A program made the position numbers and the translations under genes. From Bradyrhizobium nitroreducens (GTDB taxonomy: Bacteria > Pseudomonadota > Alphaproteobacteria > Rhizobiales > Xanthobacteraceae), in assembly GCF_002776695.1 (NCBI RefSeq), contig NZ_LFJC01000003.1, positions 3,691,577 through 3,740,698 on the forward strand: a stretch of 49,122 nt of DNA. Direction: 5' to 3'. Shown here piece by piece: positions 6,768 through 19,903 of this stretch. Each line of letters begins with the position of its first letter. Within the stretch, counting starts at the first letter, position 1. The notes under the pieces are model-generated. The model saw only the letters and a list, made by a program, of their open reading frames with translations, did no database searches and was not told the DNA's origin.

Positions 6768-7688
6768 ATGCGCGCGCTCCGTCTCATCGCGGCGACGATG
6801 CTGTGCGTCGCGGCACAAGCGGCGCGCGCGGACGACACCGAACCGGCGTGGCGCGCCAGCGCGCTCGCCATGGTGCCGGCGGGCTATGTCGCCGGCACCG
6901 CTTATCGAACCGAGGGTTCGACAGGCTATCTCGCCGTCTATCCCGCGACGTCGAACGATCCGAAGACACCGGCAAGCGTGTTCGCCGCGCGGCAGGCCCT
7001 CGTGGTCACGCTGACACCGGATGCGACGCGCGCCGTCTCCGCCGAGTTGAAGCCCCGCGCGGAGCCCGATCCGGACAATGACGAGACCGATTTCGCCAGG
7101 CTGCACGCCGAGCTCGCGGCAAAGCGGGCGGCGCTGCCTGAGGGCACCGAGCCCTGCAGTCTCGGCGCCTGGTCCATCGACAAGGATCCAGGCGGCCTCA
7201 ATGTACGCGCCGAGCCGTCAACGTCGGCGCGTGTGCTCGGCACGCTGCCGCCGCCCTACCGGCTCAAGCTTGGCGGCGCCGAGAACACGCCCGACGGCGG
7301 CTGGCTCACCGAATTCCGCATCATCGGTTTCAAGAGCGGTTGGTTCCTGATCGAAGGTGCGAAGCCGCCGGGCAAGGACTACGAGGACGAGAAGCGATAC
7401 CCGCGCAGCGCGCCAAAGCCCTATGCCGGGCGTGGCTGGGTCGCCTCCAACAAGATCGGCGCCGCCTATGCCAATGGCGCCACCCGCATGGGCGGCCTGT
7501 TCCAGGCGCCCTTCGTCGACGCCAAATGGATGCCCGCCCAGCGGGAGCTCGGCGGCCCGATCGACGGCGACGGCGGGCCGAAGCGCCTGCTCGCCTGCAG
7601 CGGATATTGGGGTCTCGTCGAGAGCCACGACGGCGTCCGCGGCTGGTGGCGCGCGCTGTGCTCCAACCAGGTCACGACTTGCAGTTAG
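6768..7688 (+). CDS. Secreted protein with SH3-like domain
   Basis: A 306-aa exported protein: signal peptide of about 20 residues ending AARAD, an N-terminal region of unknown fold, then a bacterial SH3 segment around residues 145-210 (LNVRAEPSTSARVLG, with W-containing strands GGWLTEF and SGWFLIEG). The closing part contains GRGWVASNKIG and a possible disulfide pair near the C-terminus. SH3b domains in secreted proteins often bind cell-wall peptides, so a periplasmic or wall-associated role is possible. It may form a two-gene unit with the small gene upstream. The stop is followed by a long palindromic repeat shared with the convergent fumarase gene. Confidence 0.75.
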   Translation: MRALRLIAATMLCVAAQAARADDTEPAWRASALAMVPAGYVAGTAYRTEGSTGYLAVYPATSNDPKTPASVFAARQALVVTLTPDATRAVSAELKPRAEPDPDNDETDFARLHAELAAKRAALPEGTEPCSLGAWSIDKDPGGLNVRAEPSTSARVLGTLPPPYRLKLGGAENTPDGGWLTEFRIIGFKSGWFLIEGAKPPGKDYEDEKRYPRSAPKPYAGRGWVASNKIGAAYANGATRMGGLFQAPFVDAKWMPAQRELGGPIDGDGGPKRLLACSGYWGLVESHDGVRGWWRALCSNQVTTCS

Positions 7689-7700
7689 CTCTCTCGACTC

Positions 7701-7841
7701 CCTCGCCCCGCTTGCGGGGAGAGGGTTGGGGTGAGGGGGAGTCTCCGCGAGGACGGTGACAGTCGGACTCGTGGAGAGTCCCCCTCACCCGGACTTTGCG
7801 CAACGCGCAAAGTCCGACCTCTCCCCGCAAGCGGGGCGAGG
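7701..7841. repeat. Long inverted repeat between convergent genes
   Basis: Two 24-base arms, 7701-7724 and 7818-7841, are exact reverse complements. Each arm is itself a small hairpin built on CCCCGCTTGCGGGG. A further hairpin (GGACTTTGCG / CGCAAAGTCC) lies in between. The element fills the gap between the stops of two convergent genes and probably ends transcription from both sides. It is a common intergenic repeat type in bradyrhizobia. Confidence 0.8.
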
Positions 7842-7848
7842 TGAAGAG

Positions 7849-9504
<1,656 letters not shown>

Positions 9505-9738
9505 GGGCGAATCTCGGGGTTTTGGAGCCCTGGCGGGCCTCTCGGCATAGAAGCGTTCTAAGCTCTTTTGCCGCAAAGGGAAGCGCCCCGGAAGCCCGCC
9601 CGGCTCATGGGTGAGCCCTGGATTTCGCGATCCCTCGCCCATGCAGGACGGCCACCGCGATCCTCTCCCAGCCGTCAGCCGCCTCCGGCCGGGCGCCGGC
9701 GGCGGGCATCATGCCTCAGATTGCATCAACGTCGGCTT

Positions 9739-10488
9739 TCATCTCCGCGTCGTACTGCGATTCTTCAATTCAGTTCGCTTGTCGTTCAGGCCCAGCGTGA
9801 TTTCGATCGCTTGAATGGATTGATTGATGATCCCGAGCACCAAGCGTGTGCTGAATCCGGCCACGAAAGGAATTAGCAGCAGCAGTTGCGACTTCGCATT
9901 GGTGGCGGTCGAGGCGGTTATCGAGACGTTGAAAACCTGCGCGAACAGCCACCCGAACGCGGGACCCAGCATCAACCTGGCGTAGCTGGAAAAGACGTCG
10001 CTCTCGTCGACCGCCCGCTCCGATACGACATTCATCAGGCTGAAGAAGATATACGTCGTCGACCCCAGGAGCCCAAGCGCCAGAGGAAAGAGATGTTCTC
10101 CGAGATCGCTGTGCTTCTCGCCGCTCGCGGCAATCAAACTTCCAATCGATAGAAATAGCGCAAAGAGAAGCAGAGCAAAAAGAAACCCACGAAAGTGCCT
10201 CTGAAAGAAGTGGACCTTGCCCTTCTGTGCTGCGAATTCCAGCGTCCTCGTCGTGGTCGGCCACGTAATGTTCGTGAGATCGCGTATCAGCGCATCGAGA
10301 CGGCAGTCCACGTCCGGCGCGTGCTCCTGATCGCGAAAGCTCGCGCTTATCTCCGAAAGATCCTTGAGCAGGGCGTCGGGGACGGGAAGGCCTCGACGAA
10401 CCGCGAAATTCTTGAGTTCAATCGCGCTCTGAAGAACTGACGCGACATCTGTTGCTTCAGACAGGGATGTCTCAGCTGTGTCAGCCAT
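9739..10488 (-). CDS. Hypothetical membrane protein
   Basis: A 249-aa protein. Residues 1-100 are hydrophilic and partly helical. Four hydrophobic segments follow: FLFALLLFALFLSIGSLI, LFPLALGLLGSTTYIFF, LGPAFGWLFAQVFNV and LLLLIPFVAGFSTRLVLGI. The tail after the last helix is short and charged. I start at ATG 10488, the first Met in a good context; the frame is open to 10566. No family recognised. The base composition is less GC-rich than its neighbours, and the intergenic DNA upstream is also AT-richer, so it may be a later acquisition. Function unknown. Confidence 0.7.
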   Translation of the reverse strand: MADTAETSLSEATDVASVLQSAIELKNFAVRRGLPVPDALLKDLSEISASFRDQEHAPDVDCRLDALIRDLTNITWPTTTRTLEFAAQKGKVHFFQRHFRGFLFALLLFALFLSIGSLIAASGEKHSDLGEHLFPLALGLLGSTTYIFFSLMNVVSERAVDESDVFSSYARLMLGPAFGWLFAQVFNVSITASTATNAKSQLLLLIPFVAGFSTRLVLGIINQSIQAIEITLGLNDKRTELKNRSTTRR

Positions 10489-10802
10489 GGGGTGTCCTCG
10501 AAATCGGTTGCCGAAGCGCAGGACCGCGCATTCAGTCCCGCTTGAAGCGCCCCGGAGGAAATGCAATTACGAGTAATACGCCCGAAATAATACTCCCAAT
10601 GGATGTTCTTGGAAACGGGTTTTCGACTTGAGATTGGGCCGTCTTTCGAAAGACTCCGGGCGCGACACAGACCTCCAACCCATAGGGGGCTTTCGATGTC
10701 GCAGCCGTCCTGCGTTTGGGGATGGAAACACCAGCCGGGAAGGCCACTCTTGCTCTTCGTCCGGTCCGGGGCTTTTATGGGGGCTCCAAGGGGCTTTTCA
10801 AC
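10489..10802. other. Intergenic region without a gene
   Basis: This stretch lies between divergently transcribed genes (10488 leftward and 10803 rightward) and should hold both promoters. I see no dyad, repeat or RNA gene that I can name. An open frame from 10716 runs into the next gene, but its first 29 codons lack the look of coding sequence. Confidence 0.5.
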
Positions 10803-11276
10803 ATGACTTTGAAACTGAACGTCCGCGGCGCGATCCTGGTCGCCGCCGCCATCACCGGCCTTGTGACCCTCACTTCGCCCGCGCGCGCCGATCGTTGCGA
10901 CGACAGCGCCAAGGAGCTGGCGAACCAGGTCGAGCGCATGAAGGTGAATTTCCGAGCCGGCAACGTCGTTTACCTCTCGCATCCGGCGGCCAAGGAGCTG
11001 TCGGTCGGCTGCCGCGGCGACAAGTACTCGATCGAGCTCTATGCCAAGGGCGATCGCAAGCCCAAGCCGGAGTTCTACACGCTGGTGGGATCGATGGCGG
11101 CGATCGTCTTCACCGTGACCAAGGACGACACCACGACCGGCGCGACACGCTGCCTGAAGCGGATGGGCCTGCTGCGCGGCGACAAGGTCAACATGCGCTA
11201 TCGCCGCCTCAACATGGAATGCACGCGCACCAAGACGGACGCCTCCATCGCGATCACGCGCGGCAAGGACGAATAG
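10803..11276 (+). CDS. Small secreted hypothetical protein
   Basis: A 157-aa protein with a signal peptide (MTLKLNVRG, hydrophobic core AILVAAAITGLVTL, cleavage probably after SPARA). The mature domain is basic and has three cysteines (DRCDD, SVGCRGD, TRCLK) plus a fourth near the end (MECTRTK), which could pair in the periplasm. The ATG at 10803 is chosen over the longer open frame from 10716 because it gives a proper signal sequence. No domain recognised. It stands alone and is followed by a composite palindromic repeat. Confidence 0.7.
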   Translation: MTLKLNVRGAILVAAAITGLVTLTSPARADRCDDSAKELANQVERMKVNFRAGNVVYLSHPAAKELSVGCRGDKYSIELYAKGDRKPKPEFYTLVGSMAAIVFTVTKDDTTTGATRCLKRMGLLRGDKVNMRYRRLNMECTRTKTDASIAITRGKDE

Positions 11277-11341
11277 GCGGGGCGCGCGCCCTGTCCGCGC
11301 ACGCGCGGCGCATGCGCCGCGGTGCTGCCTGCGACATTCTC

Positions 11342-11486
11342 CGTCATTGCGAGCGTAGCGACTTGTCCGCCGAAGCCTTGGCGAAGGCGGACGCAATCCA
11401 GAATCCCTTCGAGGAGGCGGTTTGGATTGCTTCGTCGCCAGCGCAAAAATTGCTCAGCAATTTTGCGCGAGCTCCTCGCAATGACG
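11342..11486. repeat. R1 repeat carrying two inserted hairpins
   Basis: The outer ends are those of the R1 family (CGTCATTGCGAGCG at the left, CTCGCAATGACG at the right). Two further palindromes lie inside: one around GTCCGCC...GGCGGAC at about 11364-11392, and a perfect GCGCAAAA...TTTTGCGC hairpin at about 11441-11468. Other R1 copies in the window lack both, so they look like repeats inserted into a repeat. Confidence 0.75.
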
Positions 11487-11642
11487 GGGAGAGGTCTCGT
11501 CGTTTCTCTGACACCACGCGGATGAGACGCAAACACGGACCCTCCCATCGCACCAGATCCCTCGCATTTTAACGATTGCCTTGAAGGAATTTTCGCGCCT
11601 CGCGGCGCAGGCTCAATTGTTTCCATATGTGAGGATTTGCGG

Positions 11643-11816
11643 ATGAAGGTTTCTACCGTTGCCCCGCCGCCGATCGCGATCGTGGTGCCAAGCTACGACA
11701 CGACCAAGCAGCAGGACGATCAAACCAAGACCAAGGACGCCGACCCGACCTACAAGCCGCAGCCGCCTGCGCCGCTGCCGCCGGGTCAGGGCACGCGGAT
11801 CGATCAGCTCGCCTGA
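11643..11816 (+). CDS. Short hypothetical protein
   Basis: A 57-aa open frame starting at ATG 11643 and encoding MKVSTVAPPPIAIVVPSYDT, then a hydrophilic Lys/Gln/Asp segment and a Pro-rich tail ending RIDQLA. It has no signal peptide or membrane segment and is probably disordered. A purine-rich GAGGATTTGCGG precedes the start. It lies alone between a repeat and a gene-poor stretch. I recall similar short proteins in Bradyrhizobium without known function. Moderate confidence that it is real. Confidence 0.45.
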   Translation: MKVSTVAPPPIAIVVPSYDTTKQQDDQTKTKDADPTYKPQPPAPLPPGQGTRIDQLA

Positions 11817-12190
11817 TCGGCCCCGCGCGAACGGATCGCCCGATCCGGTCGATCGGGCCCGTTTCGCATCCGGCCGCATCTTTGCCGGATAAAGGGATCA
11901 AACTCGTGCGCGGCCCCCCGGGACCTGCGCATGATCGCAAGATTGCAATTGCCGAACACGATCCTGCCCGCCGTCATGCGCGCGCGGGTTCCATTCGCGC
12001 GCACGTCACATCGGCCCTCCCAATTCCTTGCCCTTCGCGCATCATTGGCGCGGATAAGGCCCGCCTCCGGATCGGCGCACGCCCTCAAGTGTGATCCCGC
12101 TCATCAAACTTCCCGACCGGGCGTGCTCATCTGCGAGGACGAACCAGCCCGTCCAAGCATCCGGTGGGCAAGCGACCGTGGGACAAGCCG
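11817..12190. other. Intergenic region without a gene
   Basis: 374 bases upstream of the LuxR-type regulator. Open frames cross it but none has a credible start or composition. I see no strong repeat. A regulatory function cannot be assigned. Confidence 0.45.
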
Positions 12191-13312
12191 ATGGAAATGA
12201 ATGACAAGCTGCTGTCGCTGGTGGCCGACATCTACGACGCCGCGCTCGACGATTCCAGGTGGTCGGCGACGCTGGGCAGCATCGTCAACCTTGCGGGCGG
12301 CCAGAGCGGCGGCCTGGTGCGGATCGGGTCAGCCGGCGAGCCCGTGATCTCGCATGCCGTCGGCGTCGACCCGGCCTATATTCAATCCTACATCGAAACC
12401 TACGAGCCATTCGATCCGTCGCGCGCCGTGCTCCACGCGCCGGTCGGCCAGATCCAGACGATCGGGGACTGGATCGACGTCGACGAATTCCGGACCACCA
12501 TGTTCTACAACGAGTGGACGCGGCCGCAGGGTCTCGAGGATGCCGCCAATGTCCTGCTCGACAAATCCTCGACAGGAATATCCCGCCTCTCGATCATGAA
12601 GGGCGGCGGTCCCGTCGACCGCAGGATGTACCAGGTAATCTCCCACCTCACGCCGCATCTGCAGCGGGCCATGCTGGTGAGACAGAAGCTGCATCACCAG
12701 AACGAGCTGGAGACGACATCGGTCCGCACGCTCGACGCACTGCGAACCGCCGTCCTGCTGCTCGACGCCGAAGGCCATATCACGCACCTCAATGCGAGCG
12801 CGCACGAGATTCTGGACGAGGCCGACGTGCTGCGTTCGGTCCGCGGCCGGCTCGTAACATCGGATCCGAACACCGACCGCGTGCTGCGGCAGGCGCTGGC
12901 GGGCACGGTTCTCGGCGACCGGACGATGACGAGCGCGAGCATCTCGCTGCATCTGACGGCGCGCGACGGCTCGCATTATGTCGGACATCTCCTGCCGCTG
13001 ACAGCGGGGCGCCGGCAGAGATTCGGCGCCAGCTACGACGCCTGCGCCGTGCTGTTCGTCGGCAAGGCCGCGCTCGATACGATCGTCGCGCCCGACCTCA
13101 TCCGCAAGCTGTTCAAGCTGACGCCGACCGAGCTGCGCGTCTTCCTGTCCATTGTCGAGATCGGCGGAGTTCCCGACGTGGCCAGAAGCATGGGTCTCGC
13201 CGAAACGACCATCAAGACCCATCTCGCCCGGATCTTCGTCAAGACCGGAACCAAGCGACAGGCCGATCTGGTTCGGCTGGTGGCGGCCTTCACACCGCCG
13301 ATCAAGGTCTGA
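12191..13312 (+). CDS. LuxR-family transcriptional regulator
   Basis: A 373-aa regulator with a C-terminal LuxR-type helix-turn-helix: LTPTELRVFLSIVEIGGVPD through LAETTIKTHLARIFVKTGTK, about residues 303-350. The N-terminal 300 residues show a PAS-like sensory segment (RTAVLLLDAEGHITHLNASAHEIL at about 185-210), as in a group of rhizobial orphan LuxR regulators. There is no acyl-homoserine-lactone domain and no receiver domain, so it should respond to an intracellular signal. The start could also be the ATG at 12197. The ICMT-like gene follows 86 bp downstream on the same strand and may be a target. Confidence 0.88.
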   Translation: MEMNDKLLSLVADIYDAALDDSRWSATLGSIVNLAGGQSGGLVRIGSAGEPVISHAVGVDPAYIQSYIETYEPFDPSRAVLHAPVGQIQTIGDWIDVDEFRTTMFYNEWTRPQGLEDAANVLLDKSSTGISRLSIMKGGGPVDRRMYQVISHLTPHLQRAMLVRQKLHHQNELETTSVRTLDALRTAVLLLDAEGHITHLNASAHEILDEADVLRSVRGRLVTSDPNTDRVLRQALAGTVLGDRTMTSASISLHLTARDGSHYVGHLLPLTAGRRQRFGASYDACAVLFVGKAALDTIVAPDLIRKLFKLTPTELRVFLSIVEIGGVPDVARSMGLAETTIKTHLARIFVKTGTKRQADLVRLVAAFTPPIKV

Positions 13313-13398
13313 GGGCGGTCTCGATCACCTTGCCGGCCGCATGTCTGCCGGAAAGACATGCTGTCAATGCGCTGGCGTTTGATGGGACAAGATCGACA

Positions 13399-14073
13399 AT
13401 GATCGCCAGGCTGCTGCTGCAGAACACGATCACCACCGCAGCGATGGGCGCGCTGCTGTTCGCGTCCGCAGGGACCTTGCGCTGGACCGCGGCCTGGGTG
13501 TTTCTCGCGACGTGCATCCTGCTCGGCCCACTCTGCGGCTGGTGGCTCTACCGGATCGATCCGGCGCTGCTCGCCGAGCGTCTGCGACCGCTCCTGCAGA
13601 AGGATCAGCCTGCCGCCGACAAGGTGTTCATGAGCGTCTTCGTCGTTGCGATGCTGGCCTGGCTTGCATTGATCGGCGTCGACCGGCGCCTTGAAGCGTC
13701 CGACATGCCGGTCGCGTTGCAGGCGGCCGGCTTCGCGCTGTTCCTGCTCTCGACGCTGTTCACACTCTGGGTCTTCCGCGAGAACTCGTTCGCGGCCCCC
13801 GTGGTGAAGCTGCAGGCCGAGCGCGCGCAGCATGTGGTCTCGACCGGCCCCTACGCTCACGTGCGTCATCCCATGTATAGCGGCATGGTCCTGTTCTTCA
13901 CCGGCGTGCCGCTGCTGCTGGGCTCGTGGTGGGGCCTAGTGATGGTCCCCGTCCTGGTCCTCCTGCTCGCGATCCGCATCGGCATCGAGGAACGCACCTT
14001 GCGCGAGGGCCTGCCGGGCTATGCCGATTATGCGGCACGGGTGCGCTATCGCCTGGTGCCCGGCGTCTGGTGA
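13399..14073 (+). CDS. Isoprenylcysteine carboxyl methyltransferase family protein
   Basis: A 224-aa integral membrane protein with about five helices. Its C-terminal half carries the ICMT/PEMT signature: STGPYAHVRHPMYSGM (RHPxY) followed by EERTLREGLPGYADYAARV and RLVPGVW, which bind SAM in the family. Bacteria lack prenylated CaaX proteins, so the substrate is probably a lipid or small molecule. The ATG 13399 was chosen because the long open frame upstream (from 12259) overlaps the LuxR gene out of frame and is not coding. Probably co-expressed with the regulator before it. Confidence 0.85.
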   Translation: MIARLLLQNTITTAAMGALLFASAGTLRWTAAWVFLATCILLGPLCGWWLYRIDPALLAERLRPLLQKDQPAADKVFMSVFVVAMLAWLALIGVDRRLEASDMPVALQAAGFALFLLSTLFTLWVFRENSFAAPVVKLQAERAQHVVSTGPYAHVRHPMYSGMVLFFTGVPLLLGSWWGLVMVPVLVLLLAIRIGIEERTLREGLPGYADYAARVRYRLVPGVW

Positions 14074-14191
14074 GGGCGCCTCGCTCTCCTGTGCATCGCA
14101 GAGAAAATCGCGCCTCCCTCCTCCGATCGACTGACGTCGCAGCGAGCGAACCTCGTTAGAGCAATCGCACCACGCAACGGGAGACGCGACG

Positions 14192-14377
14192 ATGTTCTGC
14201 AAGCCCCCCTGTCCCGACGAGCACGATCTCGCTCCCGACCCCGGTGCTTCAGACGATCGATCTGGCGCGCAGCGTTCGCAGGCGCGCGGCAGCCATGACG
14301 GGTTCGGGCGACTGATCGCGCCCGAAGCGGCCGGTCCGGAACGGGGGCTGCCGCCAGCCGCCGTCCGGACCGGCTAA
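14192..14377 (+). CDS. Doubtful short open frame
   Basis: A 61-aa frame beginning MFCKPPCPDEHDLAPDPGAS, preceded by a good GGGAGACGCGACG ribosome site. It is hydrophilic, has no recognisable domain, and overlaps the last four bases of the convergent GST gene. It is the only candidate in the 300-base gap 14074-14373. It may be real, but composition alone does not show it. Confidence 0.22.
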   Translation: MFCKPPCPDEHDLAPDPGASDDRSGAQRSQARGSHDGFGRLIAPEAAGPERGLPPAAVRTG

Positions 14378-15081
14378 TTATCCAGCTCCTTGTAGCGGCG
14401 GAAGATGCCCTGCTCGTTGAAGGGGATGCGGCGCGGGCTTGCGAGATAGGCCTTGACGTTCGGCCGCGCCGCGACCCGATCGTGCAGGGCAACGAGGCCC
14501 GGAATATCCGCTTCGAACGCCGTCATGCGCTTGGGGAAAGCATAGCGCAGCCCGGCGACGATCTGGAACAGCGAGAGGTCGACATAGGTCAGCTTCCGGC
14601 CGGTGACATACGCGCCGCCGTTCTCGCTGAGAAGCTGCTCGAAATAGCCGAGATATTTCGGCACGCGCTCGCTCCAGAACTCGGCCGTGCGTTTCTTCGC
14701 CGGCGGCTTCTGGTCCTCGTAATACAGCGAGGGGCCGAGCGGATGATGGGTGTCGTGGATCTCGACCACGAGGTCGGTGATGGTGAGTTGAAGCTGGTGC
14801 ACCCAGAGTTTTCCGGCCTCCGTCTTCGGTGCGAGCGCGTGCCGGCTGCCGAGATAGAGCAGGATGTTGGCGGTCTGGCCGATGACGAGCTTGCCCGCTT
14901 TCAGGAACGGCGGCGCAAACGGCGGCGTGCCCTTCTGCGCCTCCATCATCTTCATCATCGCCGCCGTGCCGCGCGGGCCACGCGCGACGTCGACGTAAGC
15001 CGCCCCCGCCTCCTCCAGCGCCAGCCGCACATATTCGCCGCGGCCCTGGATCTCGGGCCAGTAGTAGAGCTCGTATTTCAT
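14374..15081 (-). CDS. Glutathione S-transferase family protein
   Basis: A 235-aa protein. An N-terminal thioredoxin-like domain (KYELYYWPEIQGRGEYVRLA, about 1-80, with GQTANILLYLG as the glutathione-site segment equivalent to the usual S-x-I-L) is followed by an all-helical C-terminal domain (YVTGRKLTYVDLSLFQIVAG at about 165-185 is the capping-box region). The N-terminal YW pair with a nearby Tyr suggests Tyr-type chemistry, though this cannot be settled here. Start ATG 15081, because homologues begin at MKYELYYW. The role is likely conjugation or reduction of electrophiles. It stands alone, with an R1 repeat upstream. Confidence 0.9.
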   Translation of the reverse strand: MKYELYYWPEIQGRGEYVRLALEEAGAAYVDVARGPRGTAAMMKMMEAQKGTPPFAPPFLKAGKLVIGQTANILLYLGSRHALAPKTEAGKLWVHQLQLTITDLVVEIHDTHHPLGPSLYYEDQKPPAKKRTAEFWSERVPKYLGYFEQLLSENGGAYVTGRKLTYVDLSLFQIVAGLRYAFPKRMTAFEADIPGLVALHDRVAARPNVKAYLASPRRIPFNEQGIFRRYKELDN

Positions 15082-15175
15082 GGGAGGGGTCCGTGAGCGT
15101 GGATGCGATCGGACCAATGTAGCATGTGCCCGAGGGGTCCGTGAGGATGAGACGGAACCCTCTCGCAGTACATTC

Positions 15176-15262
15176 CGTCATTGCGAGCGCAGCGAAGCAA
15201 TCCAGACTGTCTCCGCGGAAAGACTCTGGATTGCTTCGTCGCAAGAGCTCCTCGCAATGACG
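15176..15262. repeat. Dispersed palindromic repeat, family R1
   Basis: CGTCATTGCGAGCGCAGCGA to CTCGCAATGACG, with the inner inverted pair around CAATCCAGA and TCTGGATTG. It lies just upstream of the GST gene and 27 bases beyond the stop of the lectin-like gene. It is close in sequence to the copy at 114-200. Confidence 0.8.
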
Positions 15263-15289
15263 AGTGGAGAGAGCGTCGCGCCCCTAAGC

Positions 15290-15964
15290 TCAATTCGCGG
15301 CGAAGCAGTACGTCAGCCCGTCGCCGCCGGTGCTCTTGAGATCGGCCTGCGAGCAGCCGCCGTCGGGACCGCGCGAGGGGTGCGAGCTGTTCCACGACTT
15401 TGACGGCTCGTCGTCGCGCAGGCCCTGACGATCGGCGTGGCCGACCACCGCCGCGCCCTGCGTGCTCGACGTCCAGTTCTTGCAGGTCTTGTCGTCGCCG
15501 GCCGCGAACGCGGTGCCGTCAGGTTGCGTTCCGGTCAGGATGTCGTGCCGGTTCGGCGTATCGCCACGGCCGTTGATGACCTCGCCCTTCTCGCTGAGTG
15601 CGGTCTGCTTGGTGAGGTTGTTGGCGGCACCGTGCAGCTCGGCCACGTCCTTGGCGATCACCACCCCCTTGGCATTCTGCCACGGTCCGCTGCCGATGCG
15701 GTCCTTGGCGTTGACGGCCGGCTTGCCGTCAGCGGCCTGCGTCGAGAGATAGGCGCGCCAGGTCTTCGCACCGGCGCCCTGAGCCAGCTTCTGGCACTGC
15801 GCATCGGCTCCCTCGAGGCCTCCGAGATCGGCGCCCTTGCCCGGGCCGCTGGACGTCACGAAGAACGTCATGTCGGCCGGCTGCGCCTGCACGGACGGCG
15901 CCGCGAGCAACGCCAGCGTGAGCGCGAGTCCTGAAATCGTCACGGATCTCTCGATGCGGATCAT
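15290..15964 (-). CDS. Exported lectin-like protein
   Basis: A 224-aa secreted protein: signal peptide MIRIERSVTISGLALTLALL ending near VQAQP. The mature part (MTFFVTSSGPGKGADLGGLEGADAQC..., WRAYLSTQ..., RIGSGPWQN..., CKNWTSS..., SWNSSHPSRGPDGGC...) has the features of a bacterial C-type-lectin-like or collagen-endostatin-like fold, with four to five conserved cysteines and several Trp. Bradyrhizobium homologues are usually annotated simply as lectin; sugar binding is not demonstrable from sequence. Probably periplasmic or secreted. It is monocistronic, with an R1 repeat downstream of it. Confidence 0.75.
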   Translation of the reverse strand: MIRIERSVTISGLALTLALLAAPSVQAQPADMTFFVTSSGPGKGADLGGLEGADAQCQKLAQGAGAKTWRAYLSTQAADGKPAVNAKDRIGSGPWQNAKGVVIAKDVAELHGAANNLTKQTALSEKGEVINGRGDTPNRHDILTGTQPDGTAFAAGDDKTCKNWTSSTQGAAVVGHADRQGLRDDEPSKSWNSSHPSRGPDGGCSQADLKSTGGDGLTYCFAAN

Positions 15965-16050
15965 CCTGTCCTCCCAATTGTGCTGGTCGCTGGCCGCCTG
16001 AATTTCAACCCGAGGCGCATCCGCTTATTCCAATGCCGCACGAGGCGCCC

Positions 16051-16085
16051 AAAAGAAAAAGGCGCCGTGCCGGAAGCACGACGCC
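16051..16085 (-). terminator. Rho-independent terminator of the Tim44-domain gene
   Basis: On the minus strand GGCGTCGTGC-TTCCG-GCACGGCGCC is followed by TTTTTCTTTT. The stem has one G-T wobble. It lies 24 bases beyond the stop at 16110. Confidence 0.8.
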
Positions 16086-16109
16086 CTGGTTTCTCTTAAT
16101 CGCCAGCGA

Positions 16110-17102
16110 TCAGTTGGTCTGCTGGATCGCCGACAATTCCCAGCCGGTGTTGGGGCGACGGGCGAAGGTCCAGACTTCGGTGGCCTCGCCGGGCTGCTCG
16201 CTGCCGGCGACGAGCGTGCCGCTGTTGCGGTCCAGCGTCTTGTCGGTGAGCGCAAAGCGCAGCGCCACCGTGGCGTAGTCGGTCTCGCCTTCGCGCCAGG
16301 CTTCCGCAAGATCGCCCTGCAGCAGCTTGACGTTGGTCACCTTGTTGACGACGTTGCGCGCGCGGTTCTGGGCGAGGTCCTGCTCGAAATAGGAGACCAT
16401 CTCCGGCGTCGCGAGCGTGTGCAGCTTGGCCACGTCCTCGTTCGACCAGGCGGTCTGGACGTCGCCGAGCAGGCGCTCGAACGCTTCATAGTCATCCGGC
16501 TTGATCTCGAGCGGCGCGTTGTTGGCACCACCGAAGCCGAAGCCGCCGAGGCCACCACCCAGACCGCCACCGAGGCCGCTGCGCGGATTCGCCTGCGGTC
16601 CGGGACCTGCGCCTGCGTCGGCATTGGCATAGGCCGCCTGCGGCGCGTGACGGCGCTGCCACCAGGACATCGCCAGCCGCACCACGAACACCACGAGCAC
16701 GATCTGGATGATCAGGCCCAGGATCGAGGACAGGCCGCCGAGGCCGCCGAACAGGCCACCGCCGAACAGCATGCCGAGCAGGCCGGCGCCGAGGAAGCCG
16801 GCCGCAAGGCCGCCCATGAAGCCGCCGGCACGGCCGAACAGGCCGCCGCGCGCGGGCGCGGCGGCAGCCGAGTTCATGCCTGCGCCCGGCTGGGTGTAGG
16901 TGCGGTTGAATTGCGAGGCCGAGCCCGGCGCGGTCGTGGTCGACGGCGGAGCCGAATAGGTGCGCGAACCGCGCGAGCCCGACGACATGCCGCCACCGAC
17001 ACGCGCGTCGGCGGACGAGATGGCGAGCGCAGTCGGCAGCGCAAGCGCCAGCACGACGGCGATCGTCTTGAAGAGACTGCGGGAGCGTTGCGAGAAAGTC
17101 AT
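16110..17102 (-). CDS. Tim44-like domain protein
   Basis: A 330-aa protein. It begins with a hydrophobic leader that could be a signal peptide or anchor (LFKTIAVVLALALPTALAIS), then a Ser/Thr/Pro/Gly-rich stretch, a Gly/Leu/Phe-rich hydrophobic region at about 90-150 (GGLFGGLGGLSSILGLIIQI..., probably a membrane segment), and a C-terminal Tim44-like domain at about 185-330 (DDYEAFERLLGDVQTAWSNE, then DLAQNRARNVVNKVTNVKLL). The mitochondrial Tim44 domain binds membrane lipids and the import motor; the bacterial role is unsettled. Start at ATG 17102. It has its own terminator and is not evidently linked to flagella. Confidence 0.85.
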   Translation of the reverse strand: MTFSQRSRSLFKTIAVVLALALPTALAISSADARVGGGMSSGSRGSRTYSAPPSTTTAPGSASQFNRTYTQPGAGMNSAAAAPARGGLFGRAGGFMGGLAAGFLGAGLLGMLFGGGLFGGLGGLSSILGLIIQIVLVVFVVRLAMSWWQRRHAPQAAYANADAGAGPGPQANPRSGLGGGLGGGLGGFGFGGANNAPLEIKPDDYEAFERLLGDVQTAWSNEDVAKLHTLATPEMVSYFEQDLAQNRARNVVNKVTNVKLLQGDLAEAWREGETDYATVALRFALTDKTLDRNSGTLVAGSEQPGEATEVWTFARRPNTGWELSAIQQTN

Positions 17103-17323
17103 GTGCGTTTCCCATATCCCCGGCATGGGGACGTGCCCCTAAGATGGGCAGACTTCCCGAAAAGTGAAGCCGCTTTCGGAACTTGTGGCTGCGGCCCTCA
17201 GTCGCGGGGATGTGGCAAAAGCCCATATTTGGCGGGGGTTTGGCCGGAAGCGCGCGGGAACAATGGTTGTCGGTTACCGGCGACTTTGGGACGGAATTTC
17301 CGCTCTTTCCCCGCCCCCCTCAC

Positions 17324-19903
<2,580 letters not shown>

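Noticed and set aside
12259..13398. The upstream part of the open frame that ends with the ICMT-like gene (14073)
   Set aside because: It overlaps the LuxR-type regulator in another frame; only the part from ATG 13399 encodes a recognisable protein.
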